64,000 nt of DNA from Flavobacterium sp. 245 (GCF_004362055.1 NZ_SNXB01000001.1:372001-436000); one strand, 5' to 3'; positions 17,314 through 26,540 are shown, counted from the stretch's first letter. A program made the numbers and translations. Notes: generated from the sequence alone by a model not told the origin.

Positions 17314-20300
17314 TTAATGCGTATGTTTCGGATTAAAACCGTCTTCGCTTAATTCGGTGTGCTCATAATCGGCAACCATTTCAGCTTCGTAATCGATTTT
17401 TTCTCCTTTAGAGAATTTATGAATTAATTTCTCCATGATATTATAAATTACAGGAACCACAATCAAGGTTAAGAATAATGAAGAAATTAATCCCCCAATA
17501 ATTACCCAAGCCAAACCGTTTTTCCACTCCGCTCCTGCTCCAGATGCTAATGCAATTGGGAACATACCAAATACCATCGCAATTGTTGTCATCAAGATCG
17601 GACGTAAACGAGCGTGATTCGCTTGAATTAACGCCGTTCTAATTGATTCTCCTGCTGCTCTTCTTTGGTTGGTATAATCGACAAGCATAATCGCATTCTT
17701 ACACACCAGACCAATCAACATAATGATACCTAAAATGGTAAAGATGTTTAACGAGTTGTTTGTCAATGCCAGTGCTAACATCGCTCCAATAAACGAAAGT
17801 GGAATCGCAAATAATACTACGAATGGATGCGCAAAACTGTCATACAAACTCACCATTACAAGGTAAACCAAAATAATAGCGGCCAATAAGGCAATTCCTA
17901 AAGTACCAAATCCCTCAGATTGATTCTCTTGGTCACCACCCCAAATGTAGTTTACTCCAGCTGGTTTTTTCAGTTTATCTAATTTCACTTGCCATTGCTG
18001 TACAATTGTTCCAGATGGCACCCCAACGTTTTGTCCTTTTACAGTTACCGACGCCGATTTATCTCTACGCTCTAACTGGCTAGGTCCAGAACCTTCAGTA
18101 ATATCTGCAAATTGAGACAGTTTAATTTGCTGACCTGCATTGTTGATGAAAATCAAATTACTTACGTCCGTAATACTTTTTCTGTCAAATGCATTGTATC
18201 TAATGTTGATATCGTACTCATATTCTCCAGCTCTGTATTTACCGTCTGTATTTCCACTAAATGCAGTTTGCATTGTTAAACCAACCGTTTGAAGCGTTAA
18301 GCCTAAAGCAGCCATTTTATCACGATCTACTTTTACGTTAATTTCAGGATTTCCATCTTCAACTGTTAATTTAATCTCTGTTGTTCCAGGAATTGTGCGT
18401 AATTCTGCTTCGGCCTGTTTAGCAAAAGCCATAGCAGCTTCTGTAGATGGACCTGTTACGATTAATCCTAAAGTTGCATCTTCAGCAGTACCCAAGATAC
18501 CAACCGGAACAGTTTTTACTTTTGCTCCAACTAATACTTTTTCAAGTTTACGTTTAATTTTTGCTGCATAAACATTCGCATCATCTGTACGGTCTTTTTG
18601 CTCGATCATTTTTACATCAATCTCTGCTTTGTAAGCTGTAGCTTGAGATGCTCCAAAACCTTCAGAAGTTTGTCCTACAGTTGTAATTTGACTGTGAACA
18701 TATTCCTGAGCTTTTAAATAAGCTTCGGCTTTTTGCGTCATGAAGTTGGTTTGTTCTAACGAAGCATCTTTTGGCATTTCAATTTGTACTAAGAACTCTC
18801 CACTATCAGAAGAAGCAAAAAATTCTCCTCCAATGAAACCTCCGCCCATTAATCCGATTGTTGAACCAAAGAACAACACCAAAACAACTAAAATAGTTTT
18901 AATATAATGATCTAAACACCAAGTCAATAAATGAGAAACCCAGTCAGTGAAACGTGTTAAATAGCTTTCAAAACCAAGAATGATTCTTCCAAATAAATTC
19001 TTTCCTTCAATATGCTCTAATTTCCCGAAACGAGATGACAACCAAGGAATAATTGTAAATGAAGCTAAAAGTGAAAGTAGAGTCGAAATAATTACCGTAA
19101 CACAAAATTGTGTAATAATATTAGATACTAAACCAGAACTCATTGCGATTGGCAAGAATACCACAACAATTACTAATGTAATAGAAGTTACAGTTCCACC
19201 AATTTCAGCTGTTCCATCATAAGAGGCACGAATTCGGCTTTTACCCATTTCCATGTGCCTGTAAATATTCTCCAGTACCACAATCGCGTCATCCACAAGA
19301 ATACCAACAACAAGAGATAAACCAAGTAAACTCATTAAGTTCAAAGTATATCCCATCAAATAAATTCCGATGAAAGTTGCAATTAACGATGCAGGAATCG
19401 AAACCATTACAATTAATGAGTTTCTAATACTGTGCAAGAAAAACAACATTACAAATGCTACCAGAATTACCGCAATCAATAAATCATGAACAACAGAATC
19501 GGCCGCTTCAAGAGTAAAGATTGTACTGTCTTTTGCAACTTCTAGTTTTAAGTCATTTACTTTATAATCTTTTTCCAGAATTGCAATTGTTTTTAATAAA
19601 TGCTCACTTACGGCAACCGCATTTGCATCAGATTGTTTTACGATTTGCAAAACGATAGCACTTTTTTGATCTACACGAGAGATTTTTTCAGCAATTTTTT
19701 GAGTATCCTGAACATCGGCAATATCACTTAAACGAATTTGAATTCCGTTTTGAGAAGAAACCACTAAGTTTCTTAATTCTTCAACACTTTTATATTTACC
19801 CGCTAAACGAATTAATATTTTCTGGTTACGAGTTTGGATGTTTCCAGTTGGGAAATCCAAGTTCGAAGTCAAAATATTTTGCTGTACCTGAGGAATAGAA
19901 AGTCCGTAACCTTGCATTTTAATCGCATCAAGATTTACCTGAATTTCACGCTCAGAACCCCCAATAATGTTTACCTGCGCCACACCTTGTACACGAGATA
20001 AAATTGGAGCTACTTTTTTATCAATTAAGTCGTAAAAAGCAGCTTCGTCCATTTTTCCATTGGCACCAAGTGTCATAATTGGCAAATCACTCAACGAGAA
20101 TTTCGTTAATGCCGGTGTTTTTACATCATCTGGCAAATCACTAATGATGGCGTTAATTTTTCGCTGTGCATCGTTCAAAGAAAAATCGACTTTTGCATTT
20201 GATGTCAGGGTGATCGAAACGATCGACAAACTTTCATACGACTTTGAGTCAATCTTTTTTACGTTCTCTAAAGATGCAATCGCATCCTCTATTTTTTTGG

Positions 20301-20490
20301 TTACGGTATTTTCTACCTCACTTGGAGACGCTCCAGGATAAACAGTAGAAATGGTAATAACGTTTTGTTCAAATTTTGGGATCAGCTCGTAGCCCAATTG
20401 GCTGTAGCTGAACAATCCACCAAGAGTCAGAATTGTAAACAATACAATTACCAGCGACGGACGTTTTATGGATATTTCGGCTAATTTCAT
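17314..20490 (-). CDS. RND efflux permease (AcrB/HAE-type inner-membrane pump)
   Basis: A 1058-aa protein of full length for the hydrophobe/amphiphile efflux RND family. It has two homologous halves, each with one membrane helix, a large periplasmic loop and five more helices. Helix 4 carries the proton-relay Asp pair in LVVGILVDDAIVVLENIYRH, and helix 10 has the conserved Lys in GLVCKNAIMLVDYTNQRR. It takes substrates from the periplasm or inner membrane and passes them to the adaptor and TolC-type channel encoded just upstream. It is the last gene of the operon tetR-tolC-adaptor-permease, with a terminator 22 bp after its stop. Substrate unknown. Confidence 0.95.
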   Translation of the reverse strand: MKLAEISIKRPSLVIVLFTILTLGGLFSYSQLGYELIPKFEQNVITISTVYPGASPSEVENTVTKKIEDAIASLENVKKIDSKSYESLSIVSITLTSNAKVDFSLNDAQRKINAIISDLPDDVKTPALTKFSLSDLPIMTLGANGKMDEAAFYDLIDKKVAPILSRVQGVAQVNIIGGSEREIQVNLDAIKMQGYGLSIPQVQQNILTSNLDFPTGNIQTRNQKILIRLAGKYKSVEELRNLVVSSQNGIQIRLSDIADVQDTQKIAEKISRVDQKSAIVLQIVKQSDANAVAVSEHLLKTIAILEKDYKVNDLKLEVAKDSTIFTLEAADSVVHDLLIAVILVAFVMLFFLHSIRNSLIVMVSIPASLIATFIGIYLMGYTLNLMSLLGLSLVVGILVDDAIVVLENIYRHMEMGKSRIRASYDGTAEIGGTVTSITLVIVVVFLPIAMSSGLVSNIITQFCVTVIISTLLSLLASFTIIPWLSSRFGKLEHIEGKNLFGRIILGFESYLTRFTDWVSHLLTWCLDHYIKTILVVLVLFFGSTIGLMGGGFIGGEFFASSDSGEFLVQIEMPKDASLEQTNFMTQKAEAYLKAQEYVHSQITTVGQTSEGFGASQATAYKAEIDVKMIEQKDRTDDANVYAAKIKRKLEKVLVGAKVKTVPVGILGTAEDATLGLIVTGPSTEAAMAFAKQAEAELRTIPGTTEIKLTVEDGNPEINVKVDRDKMAALGLTLQTVGLTMQTAFSGNTDGKYRAGEYEYDINIRYNAFDRKSITDVSNLIFINNAGQQIKLSQFADITEGSGPSQLERRDKSASVTVKGQNVGVPSGTIVQQWQVKLDKLKKPAGVNYIWGGDQENQSEGFGTLGIALLAAIILVYLVMVSLYDSFAHPFVVLFAIPLSFIGAMLALALTNNSLNIFTILGIIMLIGLVCKNAIMLVDYTNQRRAAGESIRTALIQANHARLRPILMTTIAMVFGMFPIALASGAGAEWKNGLAWVIIGGLISSLFLTLIVVPVIYNIMEKLIHKFSKGEKIDYEAEMVADYEHTELSEDGFNPKHTH

Positions 20491-20501
20491 ATTTTTTTAT
20501 G

Positions 20502-20629
20502 CTATAGGCTTTAGGCTTTAGGCTTTAAGCTAAGGTTTAATTTAATATTTTGTTTAGGCTGTAGACTTTAGGCTTTAGGCTTTTTAAAAAAGCTTACTGC
20601 TTATTGCCTATAGCTTAAAGCTTATTTAA
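20502..20629. repeat. TAGGCTT-type tandem repeat with inverted flank
   Basis: Short units TTTAGGCTTTAGGC recur at 20505-20529 and 20555-20583. The following AGCTTACTGCTTATTGCC is partly their reverse complement, so the spacer between permease and adaptor genes can fold. It lies inside the operon (131-bp gap). Confidence 0.7.
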
Positions 20630-21689
20630 TAATTTCTACTGTATTACCGTCTTGCAAGTTAATTTGACCTGTAGTAATAACCTTTTCTCCGTCAGATAAT
20701 CCGCTGATGATTTCTACTTGATCTCCTAAAATTCTTCCAGCCACTACTTTTTTCAATTTAGCTACTCCGTTTTCAGCTACAAAAATTTCGTTACTGCTTA
20801 CACTTCCAACAAATGCATTTCTAGGAACAACTGTCAAGCTTTGTTTTTGCTGTTTAGAGGCAAAATTCGCTGTTCCGTACATACCTGCTTTTAAGTCGTT
20901 GTTTGAATTATTTGTAATTTCAATTTCAACTGGGAAGTTCAAACTTGCATCTGCTTTTGCAGCGATAAAAGTAATTTTTCCTGGGAAAGTCTTATCAGGA
21001 TAAACACTTGCTGTTACGTTGATATTATCATGTAATTTCAAGCTTGCAACCTGATTTTCATTTACTGTAACTGTCAATTTTAATTTTGCAGTATTTACAA
21101 TATCAAATAAAGCAGTTGCAGGCATTCCTGTTAAGATAGAACCTGGTTCGATATATTTTTTATTGATAAATCCGTTGATTGGTGCTTTAACCTTTGTATC
21201 ACCAACATTAATATTTGCCTGAGTTAAGTTTGATTGAGCATTTGTCAAAGCAAGTTTTGCCTGATCTAATTGCTGTTTTGTAACACCGCCCGTTTTAAAA
21301 GCATTTTCATATCTAGCATAATCAGATTTTGCATTATTATAGACTGCCTGAGCTTGTTGAGCATTTACATTAATGATATCACCTCTCATTGTCAATAAAG
21401 TCTGGCCTACTCTTACGTAATCTCCTTCTTTAGCTAAAACACTAATTACTTTTCCAGATTTTTCAGCAGAGAAAGTCAATTCCTGAGTTGGAGCAAAGTT
21501 TCCGTTAGCAACGAAATCTAATGAAACTACTTCTGTTTTTACAGGAGTAACCTTAACTGAAACTGCAGCATTCTTCTCAGCTACGATATCTGTTTTAGCC
21601 TTATTTTCTTTCTTATTGTTATTTAAAACATATCCAATCACACCCAAAGCTGCGATTATGATTACGATTGTTATAATAGTTTTCTTCAT
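20622..21689 (-). CDS. RND efflux periplasmic adaptor (membrane fusion protein)
   Basis: A 355-aa protein. An N-terminal membrane segment (about 5-23, IITIVIIIAALGVIGYVL) anchors it in the inner membrane. A biotinyl-lipoyl-like half-motif (SGKVISVLAKEGDYVRVGQTL, about residues 88-108), a short alpha-hairpin with AQQAQAVYNNAK and VTKQQLDQAK, and a beta-barrel with FINKKYIEPGSILTG follow in the order expected for HlyD/AcrA adaptors. It bridges the RND permease and the TolC-type channel. It sits between their genes, 9 bp from the tolC-type gene. Confidence 0.93.
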   Translation of the reverse strand: MKKTIITIVIIIAALGVIGYVLNNNKKENKAKTDIVAEKNAAVSVKVTPVKTEVVSLDFVANGNFAPTQELTFSAEKSGKVISVLAKEGDYVRVGQTLLTMRGDIINVNAQQAQAVYNNAKSDYARYENAFKTGGVTKQQLDQAKLALTNAQSNLTQANINVGDTKVKAPINGFINKKYIEPGSILTGMPATALFDIVNTAKLKLTVTVNENQVASLKLHDNINVTASVYPDKTFPGKITFIAAKADASLNFPVEIEITNNSNNDLKAGMYGTANFASKQQKQSLTVVPRNAFVGSVSSNEIFVAENGVAKLKKVVAGRILGDQVEIISGLSDGEKVITTGQINLQDGNTVEIIK

Positions 21690-21698
21690 TGTAATTAG

Positions 21699-23030
21699 TT
21701 ATTTAATAAGAGTTTTTAGTTCGCCTTTTGATTTGATTAATGCCACTTCGGCAATTTTATAATTTAAAACAGCTCTAGTGTAATTGTTTTGAGCTTCTTG
21801 ATGTGCATTTTCAGCATCTAATAAATCGGTTAATGATGCTAAACCTTGCAGATAATTATTTTTTGTATTGCTCAAAATTTCACGAGCCAAACGCATATTT
21901 TCTTGCTGATTTTTAATAGTGACCATGTTATTATCGATTTGCGCCATTGCATTTCTATAATCCAGATCAAGAGAAAGTTTAGTGTCTTTAATATCTTCCT
22001 GAAGTGTTCTGATATCTACATCAGCCTGTCTTACTCTGGCACGAGTTCCAAAACCAGTAAATATTGGCACACTTAAATTCAATCCAATTCCTGAATAATC
22101 AGACCAGTAAACGCCTGAAGATGGTTTTGCAAAAAGTGGAAATTCTGGACCTTGACCTATATAATTATATCCAGCACTTAGTGAAAGTTTTGGGTAATAT
22201 TCGGCCATAACTGCTTTCTTTTGAAACACTAACAATTCTTCTTGTTTTTTCAAAAGCAGATATTCTGTTCTGTTTTCTACATTTGGAACTTCAGTTAAAG
22301 ATGCTGGAACCGCTTCAAATTCTTCTCTTGGAATTACAATTTGAGTTTCAATTGGCATACCCATATAAAACTTCAAAGAATTTTCTTGTAATTCAATTTG
22401 ATTTTTAACTTGCTGACGATCTGTATCAATGTTTGACAGTTTTACAATAATACGGTCTAAATCAATTTTCTTAGCTAAACCATTATCAAATTGACCTTTT
22501 ACAACATCATGAACTTTTGTAGTATTGAAATAAGTACTGTCAAGTAATTTTAATCTTTCGCGCTGCACGTATACAGAGTAATAGTTATTTGCAACTCTTT
22601 CAATAACTTGTTCTTCTGTTAACTGATCGTTGATTTGATAAAATTCACGAGTAGATTTTGCAGCTCTCAAACCTGTAAATACTGATTGGTCAAATAAAGC
22701 CTGAGTCAAATTGATTCCTGCGCCTGATGTCCATTTTTGACCAAAAGTTGCCTGAATACTTGTTCCCGGCTGACCAAAAGATCCTCCATCAATAACACTT
22801 GTCTGCAATATTGGATTATAAGTTAAATTTCCATTTGCATGAATTTGTGGCAAAGCTCTTGAACGAATCTCCTGAATTTGGTATTCGCTGTTTTCAACCT
22901 GTAATTTTGCCTTTTTAGCTTCGGCTTTATTTTGAAGCGCATAATTAAGCGCATCTTTTAAGGTTAAAGTTACTTGTGCATTGGCCGACAGCCCAATAGT
23001 GCACAAAAGTATTACAATTATTTTTTTCAT
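21699..23030 (-). CDS. TolC-family outer-membrane efflux channel
   Basis: A 443-aa protein with a signal peptide (MKKIIVILLCTIGLSANAQ). Two outer-membrane-efflux repeats lie at about 20-210 and 230-435, with long helices rich in Gln, Asn and Glu (ALQNKAEAKKAKLQVENSEY; LASLTDLLDAENAHQEAQNN), matching trimeric TolC/OprM channels. It provides the exit duct for the adaptor and RND permease encoded downstream. It starts 18 bp after the TetR gene and so is co-transcribed with the regulator. Confidence 0.93.
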   Translation of the reverse strand: MKKIIVILLCTIGLSANAQVTLTLKDALNYALQNKAEAKKAKLQVENSEYQIQEIRSRALPQIHANGNLTYNPILQTSVIDGGSFGQPGTSIQATFGQKWTSGAGINLTQALFDQSVFTGLRAAKSTREFYQINDQLTEEQVIERVANNYYSVYVQRERLKLLDSTYFNTTKVHDVVKGQFDNGLAKKIDLDRIIVKLSNIDTDRQQVKNQIELQENSLKFYMGMPIETQIVIPREEFEAVPASLTEVPNVENRTEYLLLKKQEELLVFQKKAVMAEYYPKLSLSAGYNYIGQGPEFPLFAKPSSGVYWSDYSGIGLNLSVPIFTGFGTRARVRQADVDIRTLQEDIKDTKLSLDLDYRNAMAQIDNNMVTIKNQQENMRLAREILSNTKNNYLQGLASLTDLLDAENAHQEAQNNYTRAVLNYKIAEVALIKSKGELKTLIK

Positions 23031-23047
23031 AAATTATAGATTGACGA

Positions 23048-23647
23048 TTAAGCAGTAATTTTTTTAAGTTGTTTCTCTAATTCTTGTATTCCTTTTTCTG
23101 TTGCCATTGCTCTGGTATGATATTCCAAAGCTTCTAATTCTATTTTTTGTGCTTCTCTTTCTGAAACTGTAGTTTCATTAATATGAAAAATCAAAGTGTA
23201 ATAAAATTTCACGTAGAGATCAATATTCAAATCAGTTCGATACAAACCTTCTTGAATTCCTTTTAAAATATTATCTTTAAAATAATGATTGCATTGGTCA
23301 ATTTCATGCGTCATTACATTTTGATAAATTTCTGGGTAATGTTTTTTCAGCTGATAGAGAGGCGAAGTATCTGTGGCATTCTTAAACATGTCACGAAACA
23401 TTTCTCTAATTTCAAAATTTTCATGAATTGCATTATATTTTTTTTCCACAATCGTATCAATAACTTCATGTACCTGTTTATGAACCATTGAGGTACTCTC
23501 TTCAATTAAAACTTCCTTATTACAGAAATATTTGTAAATCGTTTTTTTCGAAATACACATTTCTCCTGCAATATCATCCATCGTAACACTTTTAAAACCG
23601 AGTTTTAAAAACAACTCACTCGCTTTTGATATGATTTTCTCTTTCAT
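23048..23647 (-). CDS. TetR/AcrR-family transcriptional regulator
   Basis: A 199-aa protein with an N-terminal TetR helix-turn-helix (about residues 20-46, MDDIAGEMCISKKTIYKYF) and a helical ligand-binding C-terminal part of no specific family. It is the first gene of the efflux operon and probably represses it. A palindromic element, GAAAACT-N14-AGTTTCC at 23682-23709, lies 35 bp upstream. The same 28-bp layout occurs twice around the nearby yceI promoter, so the regulator probably controls both. The inducer is unknown. Confidence 0.9.
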   Translation of the reverse strand: MKEKIISKASELFLKLGFKSVTMDDIAGEMCISKKTIYKYFCNKEVLIEESTSMVHKQVHEVIDTIVEKKYNAIHENFEIREMFRDMFKNATDTSPLYQLKKHYPEIYQNVMTHEIDQCNHYFKDNILKGIQEGLYRTDLNIDLYVKFYYTLIFHINETTVSEREAQKIELEALEYHTRAMATEKGIQELEKQLKKITA

Positions 23648-23681
23648 TTTGATTTTCAGATTGTTATTATAAATATAATTA

Positions 23682-23709
23682 GAAAACTGAAGCCATAAAA
23701 ATAGTTTCC
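23682..23709. promoter_or_regulatory. putative TetR operator (tetR-efflux promoter)
   Basis: A 28-bp element with half-sites GAAAACT and AGTTTCC separated by 14 bp. It matches the copy at 24322-24349 (reverse complement) at 21 of 28 positions and shares both half-sites with 24373-24400, apart from one base. A near -7 box on the minus strand (TATATTTA, 23669-23676) lies just downstream. Confidence 0.6.
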
Positions 23710-23755
23710 GTTATATTTGTAATAATTTTACATTATTATATTCATTGTGTAGGAT

Positions 23756-24277
23756 TTATATGCTGAATTCTAAATTAGCAATAAGTTTAATATCTCTTCC
23801 AAGTGCCAAACCTCCGTTATGATTAAATGAATTATAATCCAGGCCAAAATCCTGGCGCTTGATATCTCCCTTAATTTCAAAAGCAACTTTTTTCTCGCCG
23901 TTATACGTGTTAACACCAATAAACTCTGCGTCAAGTTCTACAACTTTGGTAACATCTTTTATCGTTAAATCACCTTTAAAAAAATTAATATTATTATTCA
24001 CTTTTTGAAAAGAAGTCGATTTAAAACTAATAATAGGATGCTCATCGACATCAAAAAAATCCTGAAGCTGCAGATTGGTATCAATTTGCTGAAAGCTTTC
24101 ATTTTTATTATTAATATCAAATGAAAACTCTACTGATGCATCTTCAATTTCATTGTCTTCAATATTCACATAACCGCCAAATTTATTCGTAGTTCCTCCT
24201 AAATAAGCAATTATTGAATGTCTCATTTTGATTAAAACATCTGATTGTGTAGAATCTAAAGTCCAAGTTGTCTTCAT
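23756..24277 (-). CDS. YceI-family protein, cytoplasmic form
   Basis: A 173-aa protein. MKTTWTLDSTQSDVLIKMRH at the N-terminus and HPIISFKSTSF, GDLTIKDVTK and RQDFGLDYN later on are typical of the YceI lipocalin-like barrel, which binds long isoprenoid or amphiphilic ligands in known members. There is no signal peptide, unlike periplasmic YceI of Proteobacteria. The full family length is present. Its promoter is flanked by two 28-bp elements also found upstream of the divergently placed tetR operon's first gene, so it is probably repressed by that TetR. It may handle or bind the same amphiphilic compound the pump exports (inference). Confidence 0.88.
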   Translation of the reverse strand: MKTTWTLDSTQSDVLIKMRHSIIAYLGGTTNKFGGYVNIEDNEIEDASVEFSFDINNKNESFQQIDTNLQLQDFFDVDEHPIISFKSTSFQKVNNNINFFKGDLTIKDVTKVVELDAEFIGVNTYNGEKKVAFEIKGDIKRQDFGLDYNSFNHNGGLALGRDIKLIANLEFSI

Positions 24278-24321
24278 AAATACCTGATTTAACTGAGCTT
24301 ACATAGCGCTCAAATTCTTAA

Positions 24322-24349
24322 GGAAACTTTTTTAGTGTCCTGAGTTTCC
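24322..24349. promoter_or_regulatory. putative TetR operator, yceI downstream copy
   Basis: Half-sites GGAAACT and AGTTTCC face each other with a 14-bp gap. It is the reverse complement of the element at 24373-24400 with 25 of 28 matches. It lies between the yceI -7 box and its start codon, so bound protein would block transcription. Confidence 0.65.
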
Positions 24350-24360
24350 AATTATGGGTG

Positions 24361-24391
24361 CAAATATAGACAGGAAACTCAGAATACCAAA
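24361..24391 (-). promoter_or_regulatory. yceI promoter
   Basis: On the minus strand: TTTG (24388-24391), 19 bp, TATATTTG (24361-24368), matching the Bacteroidetes promoter. It is sandwiched between the two operator-like elements; the upstream one covers the -33 box. Confidence 0.65.
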
Positions 24392-24400
24392 AAAGTTTCC
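24373..24400. promoter_or_regulatory. putative TetR operator, yceI upstream copy
   Basis: GGAAACT-N14-AGTTTCC, 28 bp, overlapping the -33 box and spacer of the yceI promoter. Confidence 0.65.
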
Positions 24401-24508
24401 AAGTTTTTTTTATTTTTTTTGACATATTATTTTGATTTCACTTAAAAGCAAACATTAAATGTTTCTTAGCATTTCATATTTACAAAGCAATTATTCATAA
24501 TTGAATTG

Positions 24509-24516
24509 TATCTTTG
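24509..24516 (+). promoter_or_regulatory. -7 box of the polyprenyl synthase gene
   Basis: TATCTTTG matches TAnnTTTG, 26 bp before the ATG at 24543. It lies within the region that a longer reading from 24501 would make coding, which supports the shorter start. Confidence 0.5.
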
Positions 24517-24542
24517 AGCCTCGTAAATCAGAATTTCATTTT

Positions 24543-25517
24543 ATGCACAATATAAGTCAGTACCAAGATTTTTTTATTAGTTACTTAAAAACGCAAAGCA
24601 TACAAAAAGAACCCAAAAATCTTTATGAGCCTATTGAATATATTTTAGGACTGGGCGGAAAAAGAATGCGACCGGTACTTACTTTAATGGCTTCAGAAGT
24701 TTTTGATACCGATTATAAAGTTGCGCTTCCAGCCGCAATGGCCGTCGAAGTTTTCCATAATTTTTCGCTGGTTCATGATGATATTATGGATGATGCTCCA
24801 CTTCGAAGAGGGGAAGAAACGGTTCATGAAAAATGGAACATCAATACTGGAATTTTATCTGGTGATGCGATGCTGATTTTGGCTTATCAATATTTTGAAC
24901 AATATGAACCTTCTGTTTTTAGAGACTTGGCTAAATTATTCAGCAAAACGGCACTTGAGGTTTGCGAAGGCCAGCAATGGGATGTTGATTTTGAAGAAAG
25001 AAACGATGTTACCATTCCTGAATATTTAAAAATGATTGAATACAAAACCGCCGTTCTGGTTGCAGCAGCAATGAAAATGGGCGCGATTGTTGCCAAAACT
25101 TCAGAAAAAGAAGCCGATTTAATTTATGATTTCGGATTAAATTTAGGTTTGGCTTTTCAATTACAAGATGATTATCTGGATGCATTTGGAGACCCCGAAA
25201 CCTTTGGAAAACAAGTTGGAGGAGACATTATTGAGAACAAAAAAACGTATTTATATCTAAAAGCAATTGAATTTTCTTCTGAAGAAGAAGCAGCAGAATT
25301 GCAACAATTATTTGGATTGCAATTAGAAGACAATTTAGAAAAAATAGAAACTGCGAAAGCAATTTTTAATACATCTGGAGCTTCAAAAGCCACTCAGGAA
25401 GCCATTGAAATGTACACTTTTAAAGCTTTTGAAACTTTAGAAAAAATGGATATTAATTCTGAAAAGAAAAATATTCTGAGAACATTTGGAGAAAATTTAA
25501 TGGGAAGAAAAGTTTAG
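24543..25517 (+). CDS. polyprenyl diphosphate synthase (trans-isoprenyl)
   Basis: A 324-aa protein. Both aspartate-rich motifs of the trans-prenyltransferase family are intact: VHDDIMDDAPLRRG (about residues 77-90, first DDxxD) and LQDDYLDAFGD (about 205-215). Upstream are GGKRMRPVL and FHNFSLVHDD, as expected. It condenses isopentenyl diphosphate onto an allylic primer to make the side chain of menaquinone or a related isoprenoid; chain length cannot be read safely. The ATG at 24543 (MHNISQYQDFF) was chosen over one at 24501 because a promoter box lies between them. A 117-aa gene follows and is probably in the same operon. Confidence 0.92.
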   Translation: MHNISQYQDFFISYLKTQSIQKEPKNLYEPIEYILGLGGKRMRPVLTLMASEVFDTDYKVALPAAMAVEVFHNFSLVHDDIMDDAPLRRGEETVHEKWNINTGILSGDAMLILAYQYFEQYEPSVFRDLAKLFSKTALEVCEGQQWDVDFEERNDVTIPEYLKMIEYKTAVLVAAAMKMGAIVAKTSEKEADLIYDFGLNLGLAFQLQDDYLDAFGDPETFGKQVGGDIIENKKTYLYLKAIEFSSEEEAAELQQLFGLQLEDNLEKIETAKAIFNTSGASKATQEAIEMYTFKAFETLEKMDINSEKKNILRTFGENLMGRKV

Positions 25518-25520
25518 TAT

Positions 25521-25548
25521 TCAGTTTTCAGTATCAGTTTTCAGTATT
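25521..25548. repeat. 14-bp perfect tandem duplication
   Basis: TCAGTTTTCAGTAT occurs twice in a row in the short gap after the polyprenyl synthase gene. Confidence 0.7.
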
Positions 25549-25584
25549 AAAAATCTAAAATCAGCAATCTAAATATAAAATCAA

Positions 25585-25938
25585 ATGTTTGTAGCACCAG
25601 TAAGCACCGAATCACTTTTAGAGCAAGCGCAGGCTGAGACTTTATATTTAAGTTTAATTGAACAAATTAATAAAGATTTTAATTTGGCCAATGAAGGAAT
25701 TGATTTTCCATTGAGCATTTCGCCAGAAGAATTAAAAATTCAGCTTCACGAAAAAATCTACAGAATGATTCAGTACAAATTTGCTGAATATTTGAATCTG
25801 CTTTACATCATCGATGTTTCTGAAATCGAAATCAAAAAATTAGATGGATCTGATTTAGTAATTCTTGCTGAACAAGTTGCTTTTTTAATTTTAAAAAGAG
25901 AATGGCAGAAAGTGTGGTTTCGAAAGAATTTTAAATAG
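25585..25938 (+). CDS. conserved hypothetical protein
   Basis: A 117-aa soluble, mostly helical acidic protein. No signal peptide, membrane segment or catalytic motif is visible. It begins MFVAPVSTESLLEQAQAETL and contains hydrophobic heptad-like stretches near 70-100. It follows the polyprenyl synthase gene by 67 bp on the same strand and is probably co-transcribed; its function is not known. The codon usage and composition resemble its neighbours, so it looks like a real gene. Confidence 0.7.
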   Translation: MFVAPVSTESLLEQAQAETLYLSLIEQINKDFNLANEGIDFPLSISPEELKIQLHEKIYRMIQYKFAEYLNLLYIIDVSEIEIKKLDGSDLVILAEQVAFLILKREWQKVWFRKNFK

Positions 25939-25940
25939 AA

Positions 25941-25970
25941 GGTTCTAAGATTCTGAGATACTAAGGTTTT
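25941..25970. repeat. CTTAG-type repeat, left inverted copy
   Basis: GGTTCTAAGATTCTGAGATA then CTAAGGTTTT. It is the reverse complement, with several mismatches, of the repeat at 26541-26576. It contains the stop codon of the lipoprotein gene between them. Confidence 0.65.
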
Positions 25971-26527
25971 TCGTTTGGTCTTATAATACTTTTCAACTTA
26001 TCTAATTCAGACCAAAGTCCAAATCCATTCGTATCTAATTTACTTCCTACAATCTGGAAACGGCCACATTTAAAACAAATTTTTGCTATACCAACTGTTT
26101 TTTCTTTCTTCTTAAAAATAAAAACATCCCGATATTCTGCAGCACAAGAAGCATAAGAATCTGGTGACGAATATTTTTCGCTAAAAACATTTTGAATGTC
26201 TTTTTGCTGTTTAATAGTTAATTCTGATTTTTTATATTTATGCTTTAATAGAATTTTATCAAAATTTTCTTGCAGAATAGTGTCAGGAAAATGATGTACA
26301 TAAATATCAAAAAATTCCTCCTCCATTTTAGTATTATTTTCCTTCATAAGGATTTTTGCAAAATCATCTTCGGAAAAATCCAAATAATAATGATCGACTT
26401 TATCCGAATCAAAAAAAGGTCTTAGTTCTTTTTTTACAACTTTTTTATTTTCAGCCTTATCTCCCTTTTGAGAATGATTACAACTTAGAAATATAATTAT
26501 TGTAATTATGAAAATGTATTTTCTCAA
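25961..26527 (-). CDS. small lipoprotein, unknown function
   Basis: A 188-aa protein with a lipoprotein signal (MRKYIFIITIIIFLSCNHSQ, lipid Cys16) followed by a Lys/Glu-rich linker. The rest is soluble and charged with four further cysteines (YASCAAEYRD and AKICFKCGRF). The CxxC in ICFKCG could bind metal or form a disulfide. No family was recognised. The gene is isolated and is flanked on both sides by inverted copies of a CTTAG-rich repeat, the left one containing its stop codon. Confidence 0.7.
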   Translation of the reverse strand: MRKYIFIITIIIFLSCNHSQKGDKAENKKVVKKELRPFFDSDKVDHYYLDFSEDDFAKILMKENNTKMEEEFFDIYVHHFPDTILQENFDKILLKHKYKKSELTIKQQKDIQNVFSEKYSSPDSYASCAAEYRDVFIFKKKEKTVGIAKICFKCGRFQIVGSKLDTNGFGLWSELDKLKSIIRPNEKP

Positions 26528-26540
26528 ATTTTCTTGTTTT

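Noticed and set aside
20502..20629. CRISPR array
   Set aside because: Units are about 7-14 bp without unique spacers of constant length, so this is a simple tandem repeat.
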